32,998 nt of DNA from Flavobacteriia bacterium (GTDB lineage Bacteria > Bacteroidota > Bacteroidia > Flavobacteriales_D > Crocinitomicaceae): contig CANGOF010000022.1 in assembly GCA_947455515.1 (NCBI GenBank), positions 1 through 32,998 on the forward strand, in the 5' to 3' direction. The notes under the pieces are model-generated. The model did not search any database. It was given only the letters and a program-made list of their open reading frames with translations, and had not been told where the DNA came from. The stretch's first letter is position 1. Each line of letters begins with the position of its first letter. Positions 7,394-17,339 of this stretch are shown piece by piece. The position numbers and the translations under genes were made by a program.

Positions 7394-10300
7394 TTAACGA
7401 ACAACATTCACATGTCCTAATTTCACATGTTGTTTTTCTGTTTGTTTTTCATTAAACTCAATTTTCCAAACATAGGTATTGTTCTCCACTATTTTGTTTC
7501 CATACGTTCCGTCCCATCCAATTTTAACATTATGGGATTCAAAAATCAATTCTCCCCAACGATTGTAGATATAAAAGGAATAATTAAAAGGGTCTAACCC
7601 ACTGGAAAAAATAGGTTGAAAGGTGTTATTTATTTCATCCCCATTTGGAGTAAAGGAATTTGGAATATAATAGATAATAGGTTCTTTAGCAACAATCACT
7701 TGCGAATAGGTATTAGTACAGCCCTCTTTTGTATTAAATGCTGTTAAGGTTACTGTGTAATATTTTCCGGATTCATCAGGGAAAATATGCGTTGGATTTT
7801 TTAGCGGCGAAGTTGGTTTACCATCTCCAAAATTCCATTTAAAATATTTACCATCTGAATTTGTAGTAAATCTAACTTCTGGATTTAAAATATCAATCGA
7901 ATCTGGAGTAAACACAAAATTGACTTGAGGAGTCGGTACAACTTCTATCGCTTTCGTTTTGGATATTGCATCTTTACAACCATGGCTATCCATTACAGTT
8001 AAAGAAATGTCAAAAAATCCACTTTTATTATATTTATGAAAAGAAGAATTACTTGTTGTACCATCACCAAAATTCCAAGTATAGCTATCACACAAAGGAG
8101 AAGTTAAATTGGTTAATTGCAAAGTATCGTTAATACAAATTGCATTTACCGAAGTGAAATTCGCTTTTGGAAGCCCAAATACGGTAAATAATTTTACAGT
8201 TTTACATCCTTTATTGTCTTCATAATAGATCGAATCTGTTCCTGCAGAATTTCCTAAACACTGACCAGAATTACTATTTAAAGTGATATGTTTTTCCGTT
8301 GATGTCCAAGGGTTTAAAGCAGATGGAACATGGTTTGCTTTTAAGAGTATTTGATCTTTTTCACACAACGAAAGCGGTGCAGAAATAATGGTTGGTGAAG
8401 CATTCACAATCAATTCCTTTTGGACTTTACAACCTGCACTATCGGTAAAAGTAATCACTGCTTTTCCTGCATTCATCGCTGTTACTAATCCAGAAGAAGC
8501 ATTAATTGTCGCTATCCCAAGATTATCGGAAGTCCAAGCGTTTAATAGCGCTGGTTTATGATTGCTATTTAATTTAAGTGAATATCCTGAACACACTTCT
8601 GGAATTACTAATGTTGGTAACGGAATAACTGTGATAGTTACCGTATCTGTATTTACACATTTATTACCATCTGTTCCTTGTACAATATAAGTTGTTGTTG
8701 TGATAGGTTTAAAAGAGGTATTATCTTGTACATTATTATTCCAAGAATAGGTCATCGCACCACCTCCTTTCAACGTAACTGAATCGCCTATACAAATACC
8801 GAAATCATTGCTGCTTTTTACTGGTGGCAATGTATTGATAGATACAGTTATCGTTTTTTTATCAAAACAATTATTTACATCCGTTATGGTCAAGTTATAA
8901 TTTCCATTGTGTATGGAAGGATTCGCTTTTTGAGTAATCGTTGGATTTTCGATAGAAACAATCGAGTCCTTCAACGTTTTTGGTCCCTCCCATTTGTAGC
9001 GATTTACTTTAAAAGCGGAGTTGTAATTGGCTTTTATCAATAGTGGTTTTTCAGCACATGGAGGTGTATAACTTGGTGCAAATACAGGTAAGGGATTTAT
9101 TGTAACTCGTATGCTGTGCGTGTCACTACAATTATTTACATCCGTTAATTTAAGTGTATACAACCCTGTATCACTTAGCGTTGTATTTGTTTTACTTGGA
9201 TTTTGAATCGGACTTGAAAAACCATTTACATGACTCCATACATATGTTTTGGCACCAACGAAATTAGCTGTTAAATTAAGTGTTTGACCAACACAAGGAG
9301 CATTCGCAGCAACAGAAAATACAGGGATTGGGTTTACTGTTAAAGAAGTTGTTACAATACTAAAACAGCCATTAGCATCCGTACCTTTTAAAGTAAAAAT
9401 TTCACCATTGGTAACTTTTTTCAATTTTGGTTGTTGTTTTAACGAATCATCAAATTCTGCTAATTTATCACTCTTCCAACTCCACTTAGTCAACACATCC
9501 CCAGCTTGATTTAAGCTTAAGGTAGTATCATTCGCACACAATGGACCATTATTGGAAACAGTAATCACCGGACTTGGTTTTACCGTGACCGTTACTTTTT
9601 TTGTATCGGAACATCCCTTAGCATCCGTTACAGTTACAGAATAATCTCCACTATGTACTGTAGGATCCGCCGAATTTGACACTAATACTGTCTCTGTTCC
9701 TGCAAGAACAACCGGAGCACTCCATGAGTACGTATTCGCATTCTTATAATTTGCTGTAACAGAAAATGACTTCGTTTGACAAGGAGAAATAGCAGTTGGT
9801 GTAAATACAGGTAAAGGATTTATCTTTACAAAAACAGAATCTAATTTAAAACAACCATTAGCATCTGTAAATTTTAAATAATAATAACCGCTATCACTTA
9901 ATAAACAATTCGCTTTCAAAGGATTTTGTTGATTACTTGTAAACCCATTTTTATGAGACCAAGCATAGGTGGTTGCAGTTGCTGATGAACAAAAAAGACT
10001 GATGGTTTGTTTTTCACAAGGTGTGTTGGAAGAAACATTGACAATTGGTACTGGGTTTATTTTTAATGTGGTAGAAGCTTTTATAAAACATCCATTTGCA
10101 TCGATTCCTTTTAAAGTAAATACTTCATTATTTACTGCCTTTTTAACTATCGGTTGTTTTACTAATGAATCACTAAACATTGCATTTGCATCGCTTTTCC
10201 AACTCCATTTGGTCAATACATCCCCAGATTGATTTAGCGTAAACATCGTGTCATTAGCACAAATTGGTCCAGAATTGGAAACGGTAAATGAAGGTAAATT

Positions 10301-13300
10301 ATTAACAATAACTTTAACTTGAGCGCTATTTTTACACCCTTTGCTATCCGTGCCTATTACTTTGTAAGTGCTTGTGATGGTTGGAGCAAATTGAATCGCA
10401 TTGGTAATTCCATTATCCCACACATAAGTACTCGCTCCAACTCCCTGTAAAGTGATAGAGGAGCCTTTACAAATGCTTGTATCTAATTTAGTTGTTACGT
10501 TTGGAAGTGGATTCACAGTGATTTTGAATGTCATTGTAGGACCTTTACACGGACTCTTAAACGCATTGACTTTGATGATTCCTATTTCTTGTTTGGTAAC
10601 CATTGCGGTAGTAAATAAGGTGTCTCTGATCCCTTTTTTGTCTAATCCGATAGCGGTATTTGAATTTGTCCATGAATATGACTCTGGTGAATCTGGACTT
10701 GTAAAAGAAGGTATATCAATAATATCACCTGCACAAACGACAATGTCTTGCAATTGATTTGTAACCGGTGTCAAACAAGTAGTCGAAATACAATTTGCGG
10801 TTTCTGGTCCTGTACACGAAGCCCCAACCGGTGTTAAGGTAAAATTGACCGTTTTACCCATTGCACCTACCGTAATAATCGTATCTACTGTGGTTGCAGC
10901 AATTTTTCCTGTAACAGGAATCCCTGTATTATCGACCGTATAACTATACGAATAACTCGTAGCACCCACAATTTTATCCCAAGTAAATTCTACCGTTGTA
11001 TTAGTACTTATACCACATTGTAAATTCAACGATTGAATTGGTTTCACTGCAATTACAATTTTATTGGAGGTATCTGCCGGACAAAGGCCTGATTTTACAA
11101 TTACTCTGTATTTAGTAGTATCTGTTAATGCCAGAGAAGTAAAAGTTGTTGTAGTATTTGAAATATCAGTCCAGGTAGTAAATGGAGAAATAGACTTTTG
11201 CCATTTTTGAATAGTAGATCCATTTCCAGTCAAAGTCAAAACACCACTTGTTGCTCCCGAACATATGGATGTAGATGAATTTAAAGTACCAGCAACACTT
11301 TTTGGATCGACCGATACCAATGCGGGAGTTGAAAATACTTCTGGACAAGATCCACTCTTAACTGCAGCTCTAAATTTCGTCGCTTGATTTATTGGACCCG
11401 AAGTAAAAGTAGAAGTAGTAATTGCCGTATCTTTCCAAGTTGTAAATGGAGAAATCGAATATTGCCATTTTGTAATAATTCCAGTTTTTCCAGACAAAGT
11501 CAAAAGATTACTAGTTGAACCAATACAAACGGTATGATCTGAGGTTACACTACCTCCAATACTTGTAGAATCGACTGTTATAACAACGGATCCTGCTTGA
11601 TTTTGAGAACAATTATTAGCATCTGTAACACTTTCTAATTTATAGGTATAAGTACCAACAGTTGTAGTAGGAGCATTAATTGTGACTCCAATTCCTGAAC
11701 TATTTACAGTGATATTAGTTCCGCCATTTATCGTATACGTAAACTTATAATTTGCAGTTCCAGAAAAACCAGAAAAACTAACAACAGGAGATGCATCATT
11801 TTTACATACTGTTGTAGTTCCACTTATTGTTGCTGTAGGTAAAGGATCGTTAATCAATGTAATTTTAGAAGTAGCAACCGCGCAAACTCCTGTTTTTACA
11901 GAAACCGCATCGATAAAATTCCCATAAGAAAGATCTCCTCCTGCAGAACTTACAGATTCAAATCGTAAGGAGTAAGTACCCGTAGTTGCGGCGGTATAAG
12001 AAGTTGTATATACTACCCAAGCGGTTTTATCCGTGCTGTATTGACCCAATGTAGTGTAAGGTCCACCTACAAGACCCATAGAGACTTTCATTACATCTAT
12101 GCCTTTTCTACCTCTGTGCGCAAAAGAAATATCCACTTTAGTACCTGCATTTAATGCGAAATCCTGAGATAATATACCTGCAGTACTTGCATTTATCTCA
12201 ATAAATTGATTACCGGTATAAGCTTTAGCTACTTGAAAAGTTGAAGGATCTGTAAATCCTGTTTTCCAAATTTCAATTTTATTTGTCGAAGATTTCCAAC
12301 ACGTAAAATTAATATTGTCAACCGTTGAATTTCCTGCAGATTGTGCTGGAAGTTCAAAATCATCGTTACATAGTAAATTAGAAGGAGTAAAAATGTTACA
12401 TACATAATCCCCAGTTTTAGACGCAGAAAAAGAATTTACATTACCTGGATTAGTAACACCATTTGGAACCGTCCAAACATAGGTATTATTTGCTGAAGGA
12501 GTTGCTGTTGCTTGAATTGTAGTTGAAGAACCAGTACAAACATGCGTATTGCTTGAGTTAACCGTAGTTAATGGGTTGATGGTTAAAAGAGCTGCGGAAG
12601 AACTATCACTACAAAAACCTGTTCCATCTTTAATAATACATTTGTATTTATACCCATTTACGGAAGAAGTAAGACTGGTTAACAACAACGTTGGAGTTGT
12701 AACTCCAGAATAAATACCTGAATTTGTCAGATTAGTGTAAGTCAATCCACCATCTTTACTTTCTTTCCATTGATAGGTACTCGCTCCTGTTGCAGTCATA
12801 GAAAAACTAATCGTACTTCCGGGACAAGTAGTTGCAGATGAGGGATTGGAATTAACCACCGGTTTTACACATAAACAATTTGAAATTGTTACCAGTAAAG
12901 AATCTTTAGTACCAGCACATGTCCCTTTTGTTTCAACGATATATCGGGTATCTACTGTCGGTCCTGGGTTGACAGCTAAACTTGCTGTAGTACCTATATT
13001 AGAATTATATACTGCCCCTACACGTGAAGACCAAGTTAAGGTAGAAATTCCGATACCTGTCGCGTTTAATTGTAAAGGATTCGTATTTGGATTACAATAA
13101 ACTTGATCTGGACCAGCGTCAATTGTTTGTACACCTGAATTGGTTGCAAAAATATAATCACAAGTTGCTCCTAAATTACCGTCAATCATAATAAAATACT
13201 CATTACCAACCGTCAAATTAGTAGCATTTAAAACCGTATTATCCATATTTGGAGAAGACCAAAAAGTAGATTTTGGTACAATGGATGCACAATTTCCTTC

Positions 13301-14473
13301 GTAAACTCCAGCTTGAATCCCAAGTACATTTCCACCTTTTCCAGCCTTACAATTATTCACATAAATGGTAAATGTAGCGGAGGTTGCACTTGCAATAAAT
13401 GAAAGCCACGAATTGTTTTCAATAGAAGCACCACCAAACTTAGCGTCTTGTTGTACCGTGCCTCCTGGTAAATCTACAGTATAAGTACTGGAAGTATTAC
13501 CGCAATATCCATTTAAATCACATATTCTTGTTGGTGCACTACAATTATCCCCAGCTGCTTGATGTGATCCACAATCCGGGGGAGTAGAAACACAAATATT
13601 AAAAGACCCAAGAAGGGCATTTACGCTTGTAGAACATAAACGAAGATATACATAGGTACCTGGTGTAAGCCCCGATTTATCAATAGTCAATGCACCAGAA
13701 TTGTAATCAGAAGCAACTTCCGTTAGAGTAACACCATTGTCTGGTGAGGTATACAATGCCAAAGCCTCTAAACCATCAATCCCTACATTATCAATAATTG
13801 TACTCAATCTACCATTCGATGGAACTTTTACTTTAAACCAAACATCGGAAAATTGAAATGCTGGATTTGAAACGGCAGTGATAGTTTTTTCAGGACTCGA
13901 TTTTGTGGATTTAGAGATGGAGTATAATCGATAATTACATACTGTAGAAACTGGTAATTCAATAGCACCACTAACTAAATCATTCACATCTCCCAATCCA
14001 TTTAATGTACAGACGGAGGTTCGAATGTCAAATTCATTTCCAGCATTTACATTAAAAACTCGATAATAGTATGTTTTACCAATTGTTAAACCAGAAAACG
14101 TTCGCTCTATGTGGTCTTGTGGATTTGGTACGCTTCCTATTTTAGTATTATCTAAAGGTAAGGATGTAATTGGTACGCCTCCACAAACATCAAATAATTG
14201 TAAATCTGGCTTAAATACTTTTGCTCCAAGTAAATCTTTGGTTTTGTTGACATTAATTCCGTGTGTAGTAGAAGTGGCAACAAAAGAAAACCATACGTCA
14301 TTTGTAATAAAAGTCGGTGAAGCTGTTGCTTTACTCAGCGTAGCGTTTATAGAAATACAATCGGTGGAAGGAGTTACTGAAATTGCTCCAGAACAATTGT
14401 CATTTACTGGGACTTGTGCAAAAAGTACTCCACTAAAAAGTAAAATATAAAATGTGAAAAGTAGTTTTTGCAT
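7394..14473 (-). CDS. Giant multidomain T9SS surface protein with type B sorting domain
   Basis: A 2,359-residue secreted protein. A signal peptide (MQKLLFTFYILLFSGVLFAQ) is followed by three pre-peptidase-C-like beta domains that begin with N-D-N-C or D-N-C motifs (about 24-440). Next come Ig-like modules, a jelly-roll carbohydrate-binding-like insert (about 705-860), two 88-residue modules (about 967-1142) and a long chain of Ig/PKD-like modules with Cys and a terminal 'D-x-x-G-C' signature. A Big_2-like segment lies near 1980-2020, and two PKD domains with WNFGDG are at about 2100-2263. Residues about 2265-2359 (IPNSFTPNGDEINN, YNRWGELIF, NTYVWKIEF, stop after GHVNVVR) match the gliding-motility/type B T9SS C-terminal domain. 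The protein is therefore predicted to be exported by T9SS and displayed as an adhesin-like filament. No enzyme domain was seen. The partner SprA lies elsewhere in the window. A weak -7-like TAACTTTA precedes the gene on its own strand. Confidence 0.93.
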   Translation of the reverse strand: MQKLLFTFYILLFSGVLFAQVPVNDNCSGAISVTPSTDCISINATLSKATASPTFITNDVWFSFVATSTTHGINVNKTKDLLGAKVFKPDLQLFDVCGGVPITSLPLDNTKIGSVPNPQDHIERTFSGLTIGKTYYYRVFNVNAGNEFDIRTSVCTLNGLGDVNDLVSGAIELPVSTVCNYRLYSISKSTKSSPEKTITAVSNPAFQFSDVWFKVKVPSNGRLSTIIDNVGIDGLEALALYTSPDNGVTLTEVASDYNSGALTIDKSGLTPGTYVYLRLCSTSVNALLGSFNICVSTPPDCGSHQAAGDNCSAPTRICDLNGYCGNTSSTYTVDLPGGTVQQDAKFGGASIENNSWLSFIASATSATFTIYVNNCKAGKGGNVLGIQAGVYEGNCASIVPKSTFWSSPNMDNTVLNATNLTVGNEYFIMIDGNLGATCDYIFATNSGVQTIDAGPDQVYCNPNTNPLQLNATGIGISTLTWSSRVGAVYNSNIGTTASLAVNPGPTVDTRYIVETKGTCAGTKDSLLVTISNCLCVKPVVNSNPSSATTCPGSTISFSMTATGASTYQWKESKDGGLTYTNLTNSGIYSGVTTPTLLLTSLTSSVNGYKYKCIIKDGTGFCSDSSSAALLTINPLTTVNSSNTHVCTGSSTTIQATATPSANNTYVWTVPNGVTNPGNVNSFSASKTGDYVCNIFTPSNLLCNDDFELPAQSAGNSTVDNINFTCWKSSTNKIEIWKTGFTDPSTFQVAKAYTGNQFIEINASTAGILSQDFALNAGTKVDISFAHRGRKGIDVMKVSMGLVGGPYTTLGQYSTDKTAWVVYTTSYTAATTGTYSLRFESVSSAGGDLSYGNFIDAVSVKTGVCAVATSKITLINDPLPTATISGTTTVCKNDASPVVSFSGFSGTANYKFTYTINGGTNITVNSSGIGVTINAPTTTVGTYTYKLESVTDANNCSQNQAGSVVITVDSTSIGGSVTSDHTVCIGSTSNLLTLSGKTGIITKWQYSISPFTTWKDTAITTSTFTSGPINQATKFRAAVKSGSCPEVFSTPALVSVDPKSVAGTLNSSTSICSGATSGVLTLTGNGSTIQKWQKSISPFTTWTDISNTTTTFTSLALTDTTKYRVIVKSGLCPADTSNKIVIAVKPIQSLNLQCGISTNTTVEFTWDKIVGATSYSYSYTVDNTGIPVTGKIAATTVDTIITVGAMGKTVNFTLTPVGASCTGPETANCISTTCLTPVTNQLQDIVVCAGDIIDIPSFTSPDSPESYSWTNSNTAIGLDKKGIRDTLFTTAMVTKQEIGIIKVNAFKSPCKGPTMTFKITVNPLPNVTTKLDTSICKGSSITLQGVGASTYVWDNGITNAIQFAPTITSTYKVIGTDSKGCKNSAQVKVIVNNLPSFTVSNSGPICANDTMFTLNQSGDVLTKWSWKSDANAMFSDSLVKQPIVKKAVNNEVFTLKGIDANGCFIKASTTLKINPVPIVNVSSNTPCEKQTISLFCSSATATTYAWSHKNGFTSNQQNPLKANCLLSDSGYYYLKFTDANGCFKLDSVFVKINPLPVFTPTAISPCQTKSFSVTANYKNANTYSWSAPVVLAGTETVLVSNSADPTVHSGDYSVTVTDAKGCSDTKKVTVTVKPSPVITVSNNGPLCANDTTLSLNQAGDVLTKWSWKSDKLAEFDDSLKQQPKLKKVTNGEIFTLKGTDANGCFSIVTTSLTVNPIPVFSVAANAPCVGQTLNLTANFVGAKTYVWSHVNGFSSPIQNPSKTNTTLSDTGLYTLKLTDVNNCSDTHSIRVTINPLPVFAPSYTPPCAEKPLLIKANYNSAFKVNRYKWEGPKTLKDSIVSIENPTITQKANPSIHNGNYNLTITDVNNCFDKKTITVSINTLPPVKSSNDFGICIGDSVTLKGGGAMTYSWNNNVQDNTSFKPITTTTYIVQGTDGNKCVNTDTVTITVIPLPTLVIPEVCSGYSLKLNSNHKPALLNAWTSDNLGIATINASSGLVTAMNAGKAVITFTDSAGCKVQKELIVNASPTIISAPLSLCEKDQILLKANHVPSALNPWTSTEKHITLNSNSGQCLGNSAGTDSIYYEDNKGCKTVKLFTVFGLPKANFTSVNAICINDTLQLTNLTSPLCDSYTWNFGDGTTSNSSFHKYNKSGFFDISLTVMDSHGCKDAISKTKAIEVVPTPQVNFVFTPDSIDILNPEVRFTTNSDGKYFKWNFGDGKPTSPLKNPTHIFPDESGKYYTVTLTAFNTKEGCTNTYSQVIVAKEPIIYYIPNSFTPNGDEINNTFQPIFSSGLDPFNYSFYIYNRWGELIFESHNVKIGWDGTYGNKIVENNTYVWKIEFNEKQTEKQHVKLGHVNVVR
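8838..9573 (-). repeat. Second copy of the 241-residue three-module unit
   Basis: The A'-B'-C' copy carries SNNGPLCANDT, YVWSHVNGF and PPCAEKPLLIKANY, and shares the phrase GDVLTKWSWKSD exactly with the first copy. The copies have diverged at many positions, so the duplication is not very recent. A related module lies on each outer side (DTSICKGSSITL before, DFGICIGDSVTL after). Confidence 0.85.
9574..10296 (-). repeat. First copy of a 241-residue three-module unit in the giant surface protein
   Basis: This segment encodes three consecutive Ig/PKD-like modules (A-B-C) marked by SNSGPICANDT, YAWSHKNGF and a third beginning with SPCQTKSFSVTANY. It corresponds in order and spacing to the next 241 residues. 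Aligned positions (for example 10213 and 9490) are 723 bases apart, a whole number of codons. Confidence 0.85.
11048..11575 (-). repeat. Two tandem 88-residue modules in the giant surface protein
   Basis: Two adjacent modules share the phrases W-Q-x-S-I-S-P-F-T-T-W and V-K-S-G-x-C-P. Matching positions (ATCGAC at 11570-11575 and 11306-11311; CCA at 11465 and 11201) are 264 bases apart, exactly 88 codons. Confidence 0.85.
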
Positions 14474-14512
14474 TTAACCAAAAAATGGAATAAACATAAA
14501 GTTAATAAAATA

Positions 14513-16492
14513 TCACATTCTCCAACGAAATTGTAGGTTTATTTCATTCTTGCGATTGATCTGTAATTCGGTAGCAGATACCCGAATCCAAAAATCAAAT
14601 TTTGAAAATAAGGTGTATTTAACTAAGAGATATACTTTGTTTCCTTTTCCAAAATAAGCGGGACAAGCATATTGATAGGTCGGGGTAGATTCATACGCAT
14701 AAATCCGAGAAGCGTAAGAATCTGTGTCAAAAAGTAAATAACGAAAAGTATATTCAATTGGTATATTCTTTGGCTTATATCGGAGGTCTTGATAAAACAT
14801 AGAGCCGGTCTCTAAAGGTTTATCGGGTCTATCTAAACGTATCAACTCTACTCTTGCATGTAACAATAGTGTTTCTGATAGTTGGTATTGTAAATTTATA
14901 CGTGCATTTTGTTGTTGCTGATCCACCAATTGTTTGCTCCCTATTGATAACAAAACACTATTTATTTCTTTCTTTTGATTACGAAAGCGAAAATAACATT
15001 CTAACTTTTTGTTTGGTCGATAGGTAAGCTGAACGATATTTTCAAATCCTTTGGAGGGTGCATTCACTTGATACCGCAACCACGGAAACTGAAAAAAATC
15101 GGAGTATGCTTGGATATTCCAAGAAGAATTTGGTTTAATTTGAATTCCAGCATACAAACCATTTTCATTTTGTACGATATTTCCTTCTGAAAAACCAGCA
15201 TTGTATCTTGTTTCGTAAGACTTATCATAATTTCGATACAAAAAACTCAAAGAAACTCGATTATCAAGGGCAATTAATAATCCATGCAAATTCGCTGTTT
15301 TTTTACTAAAATCTACATATGAAACTTCCCCAAAAAGTAACATATTTCGAAAAGTAAAAGAGTAATCCGCACTCGTACTTTGCATTTTTTCTCCACGAAA
15401 ATCAAATACATTATATGGTTTCAATGGCTTGGAAAATAACGGATTAAAATGTGTATAAACAGAAGCAATACCAAAGTGAAATGTTCCTCGAGTATAATTT
15501 AGGTAACTCCCAAGAATGGATTCAGTCAATTTATCTTTTCTATCTAATTCAGAAAGTGTTCGATGATAACCTGACTGTAAAATACTTGAAATGAAATTTG
15601 TATCACTCGCAAAAGAAGCGTCTTTTTGATCGTACGAACCAAAAAATAATAATGAAAAACGTTTATATCCTAATTCAAGCGCAGCACCTCTTAAAAATCG
15701 AGACTCCTCTGTGGAAGTATGCGGCCTTAAACATTGAGCATTTTTCTTAATAGTCAGAATATCTAAAGACTTTCCAATTGCATAACTCGTCCATATATTT
15801 AACCCTTGTCCTATTTGCACATGAAAGTCGCCTAAAATTATATTTTTCAAATACTTACCACCCTTTAAAGCAAAATGTCCAGAATAAAAGTCAAAGCCAT
15901 GTTTGTTTGCATTATTTAAAAATGGTTCCCCGACATCCTTCTCACACGTTAACCCAATGCTCAATCGATTCAGATAGGAATATCTGATTTTAGTTAGAAA
16001 ATAATCCGAAGATCCTACAAAATTTGTAGCTGATTCAGTTGAATTAATAGGATGAATAAATCGTGTTATTCCTTCAACTTTACCTTCTTTCTTTAAGGAA
16101 TGCCAAGACAAGGGTATTGAATCTCCTGATCCATCAACGGTTAAAAAAGGAGTAAGTTGCTCTATAATTTGTTGGTCCCAAGTTTCTAAAGTTTGTAACT
16201 CATAAATACTTAAAAAATCACCCAATTTTTCACGATGTAAAAGCAACTCATTAATCTGAATTTCATTTAATAAATCAAGTAATTCCAACTCTTCTTTATT
16301 GGCTTTATTAATGTTTAAAGGATGTACTAAATAATATTCCCAATTTTCTTGCAATTGTGATAAATCTGGATTTTCAAGTTGATTCTTTTCCATCCAAAAT
16401 TCAAGTTGTTGTTGAATGATTTGCTCTGACTCCTGTCCAAATACAAAAAATCGAAAGAAGCAAAAAACTATACATATACGAAAATTATGCAT
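14513..16492 (-). CDS. Helix-hairpin-helix domain plus outer-membrane beta-barrel protein
   Basis: A 659-residue protein with a signal peptide (ending FRFFVFGQ). An N-terminal region at about 43-118 contains helix-hairpin-helix (ComEA-like) motifs, PLNINKANKEELELLDLL and a second one around EKLGDFLSIYELQTL. The remaining 500 or so residues are alternating aromatic/polar beta strands with many Tyr and Phe, ending in a strand (INLQFRWRM) as expected for an outer-membrane barrel. In ComEA such motifs bind DNA during uptake. Here binding of DNA or of another partner is only an inference; known Bacteroidota homologues with this architecture lack a clear function. The start at 16492 overlaps the end of the upstream barrel gene by 8 bases, which indicates co-translation. 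The giant surface-protein gene follows after 39 bases. Confidence 0.8.
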   Translation of the reverse strand: MHNFRICIVFCFFRFFVFGQESEQIIQQQLEFWMEKNQLENPDLSQLQENWEYYLVHPLNINKANKEELELLDLLNEIQINELLLHREKLGDFLSIYELQTLETWDQQIIEQLTPFLTVDGSGDSIPLSWHSLKKEGKVEGITRFIHPINSTESATNFVGSSDYFLTKIRYSYLNRLSIGLTCEKDVGEPFLNNANKHGFDFYSGHFALKGGKYLKNIILGDFHVQIGQGLNIWTSYAIGKSLDILTIKKNAQCLRPHTSTEESRFLRGAALELGYKRFSLLFFGSYDQKDASFASDTNFISSILQSGYHRTLSELDRKDKLTESILGSYLNYTRGTFHFGIASVYTHFNPLFSKPLKPYNVFDFRGEKMQSTSADYSFTFRNMLLFGEVSYVDFSKKTANLHGLLIALDNRVSLSFLYRNYDKSYETRYNAGFSEGNIVQNENGLYAGIQIKPNSSWNIQAYSDFFQFPWLRYQVNAPSKGFENIVQLTYRPNKKLECYFRFRNQKKEINSVLLSIGSKQLVDQQQQNARINLQYQLSETLLLHARVELIRLDRPDKPLETGSMFYQDLRYKPKNIPIEYTFRYLLFDTDSYASRIYAYESTPTYQYACPAYFGKGNKVYLLVKYTLFSKFDFWIRVSATELQINRKNEINLQFRWRM

Positions 16493-17339
16493 GTTTTAGG
16501 TAGCCATTAAACCTATAAACTAATCCTACATGAATAGAAGTACCTAAAATTGGCTGCCAAGTAGATCCAACATCTATTCTTAATTTTGTGTGAAATGTAT
16601 AACCTAAACCACCACATAGAGAATAGCCCGCACTTGCAATACCAAATCTTAAAGTTAATGATTTTATTAGTAAATATTCACTCGCGAATTTAGCACGAAT
16701 AGGATAGCCAACGGTTTTTTCTATTTCTGAATAAATAGAAACAGAATTTGAAGCTAAATACTGCATTCCAACATGTATGCAAGCAGGATTTCCAATTGGT
16801 TTTGGTTCATTAACATTCGAATTTCCGAGTAGGTGTATGGAACAAGCATATTTAATTTTTTCACTTAAATTACCATAAATCCCAACTTCAAAATTCATCC
16901 CTGATTTAGAACCATATACTTGAATCGAAGTGTTATAAATTCCTAAACTAGTTCCAATTGAAAAATTTTCATTCAATTGAAGACCGTAACCAATTGTGGA
17001 TTCAATCGACCTAAAAGACTGAACACCATAAGTTCTAACTCCTAACCCGATTACCCCTTTTGTTAATGGTAACCCAACAACAAGCGCTGATTTTTGTAAC
17101 ATTGAAATAAAAAAATCATTTTCATAGTTGCAACTTGTACTAAGTTGATTTTGAGTTGCAAGTAATGCTGGATTCGAATAAAAGGAACCAATATCATTTA
17201 ATAGGAGTCCGCAACCGCCTAAGGATAAGGATCTAGCTGTAGTAGTTTGATAAATCTGTCCTAATGAAAAGAACGATGAAAATAATATTAAAACACTTAC
17301 TATTAGAATGTTGTAAGCTCTATTTTTACACTTTTCCAA
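16485..17339 (-). CDS. PorV/PorQ-like outer-membrane beta-barrel protein
   Basis: A 284-residue protein with a signal peptide (about 1-28, cleavage near FSLGQ). The start of the mature part, ARSLSLGGCGLLLNDIGSFY, followed by NPALLA, is the signature of FadL/PorV/PorQ-like barrels in Bacteroidota. The rest is amphipathic strand, ending in GLVYRFNGYLKHA. PorV shuttles T9SS cargo at the outer membrane. Whether this shorter paralogue does so for the giant cargo encoded downstream is inference from operon position. It overlaps the response-regulator gene by 14 bases and the helix-hairpin-helix barrel gene by 8, so these three are very likely one translationally coupled unit. Confidence 0.75.
   Translation of the reverse strand: MEKCKNRAYNILIVSVLILFSSFFSLGQIYQTTTARSLSLGGCGLLLNDIGSFYSNPALLATQNQLSTSCNYENDFFISMLQKSALVVGLPLTKGVIGLGVRTYGVQSFRSIESTIGYGLQLNENFSIGTSLGIYNTSIQVYGSKSGMNFEVGIYGNLSEKIKYACSIHLLGNSNVNEPKPIGNPACIHVGMQYLASNSVSIYSEIEKTVGYPIRAKFASEYLLIKSLTLRFGIASAGYSLCGGLGYTFHTKLRIDVGSTWQPILGTSIHVGLVYRFNGYLKHA

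Noticed and set aside
9969-10757. Rightward open frames inside the giant surface-protein gene
   Set aside because: They are antisense to a continuous 2,359-codon gene with clear repeats and domains, and have no features of their own.
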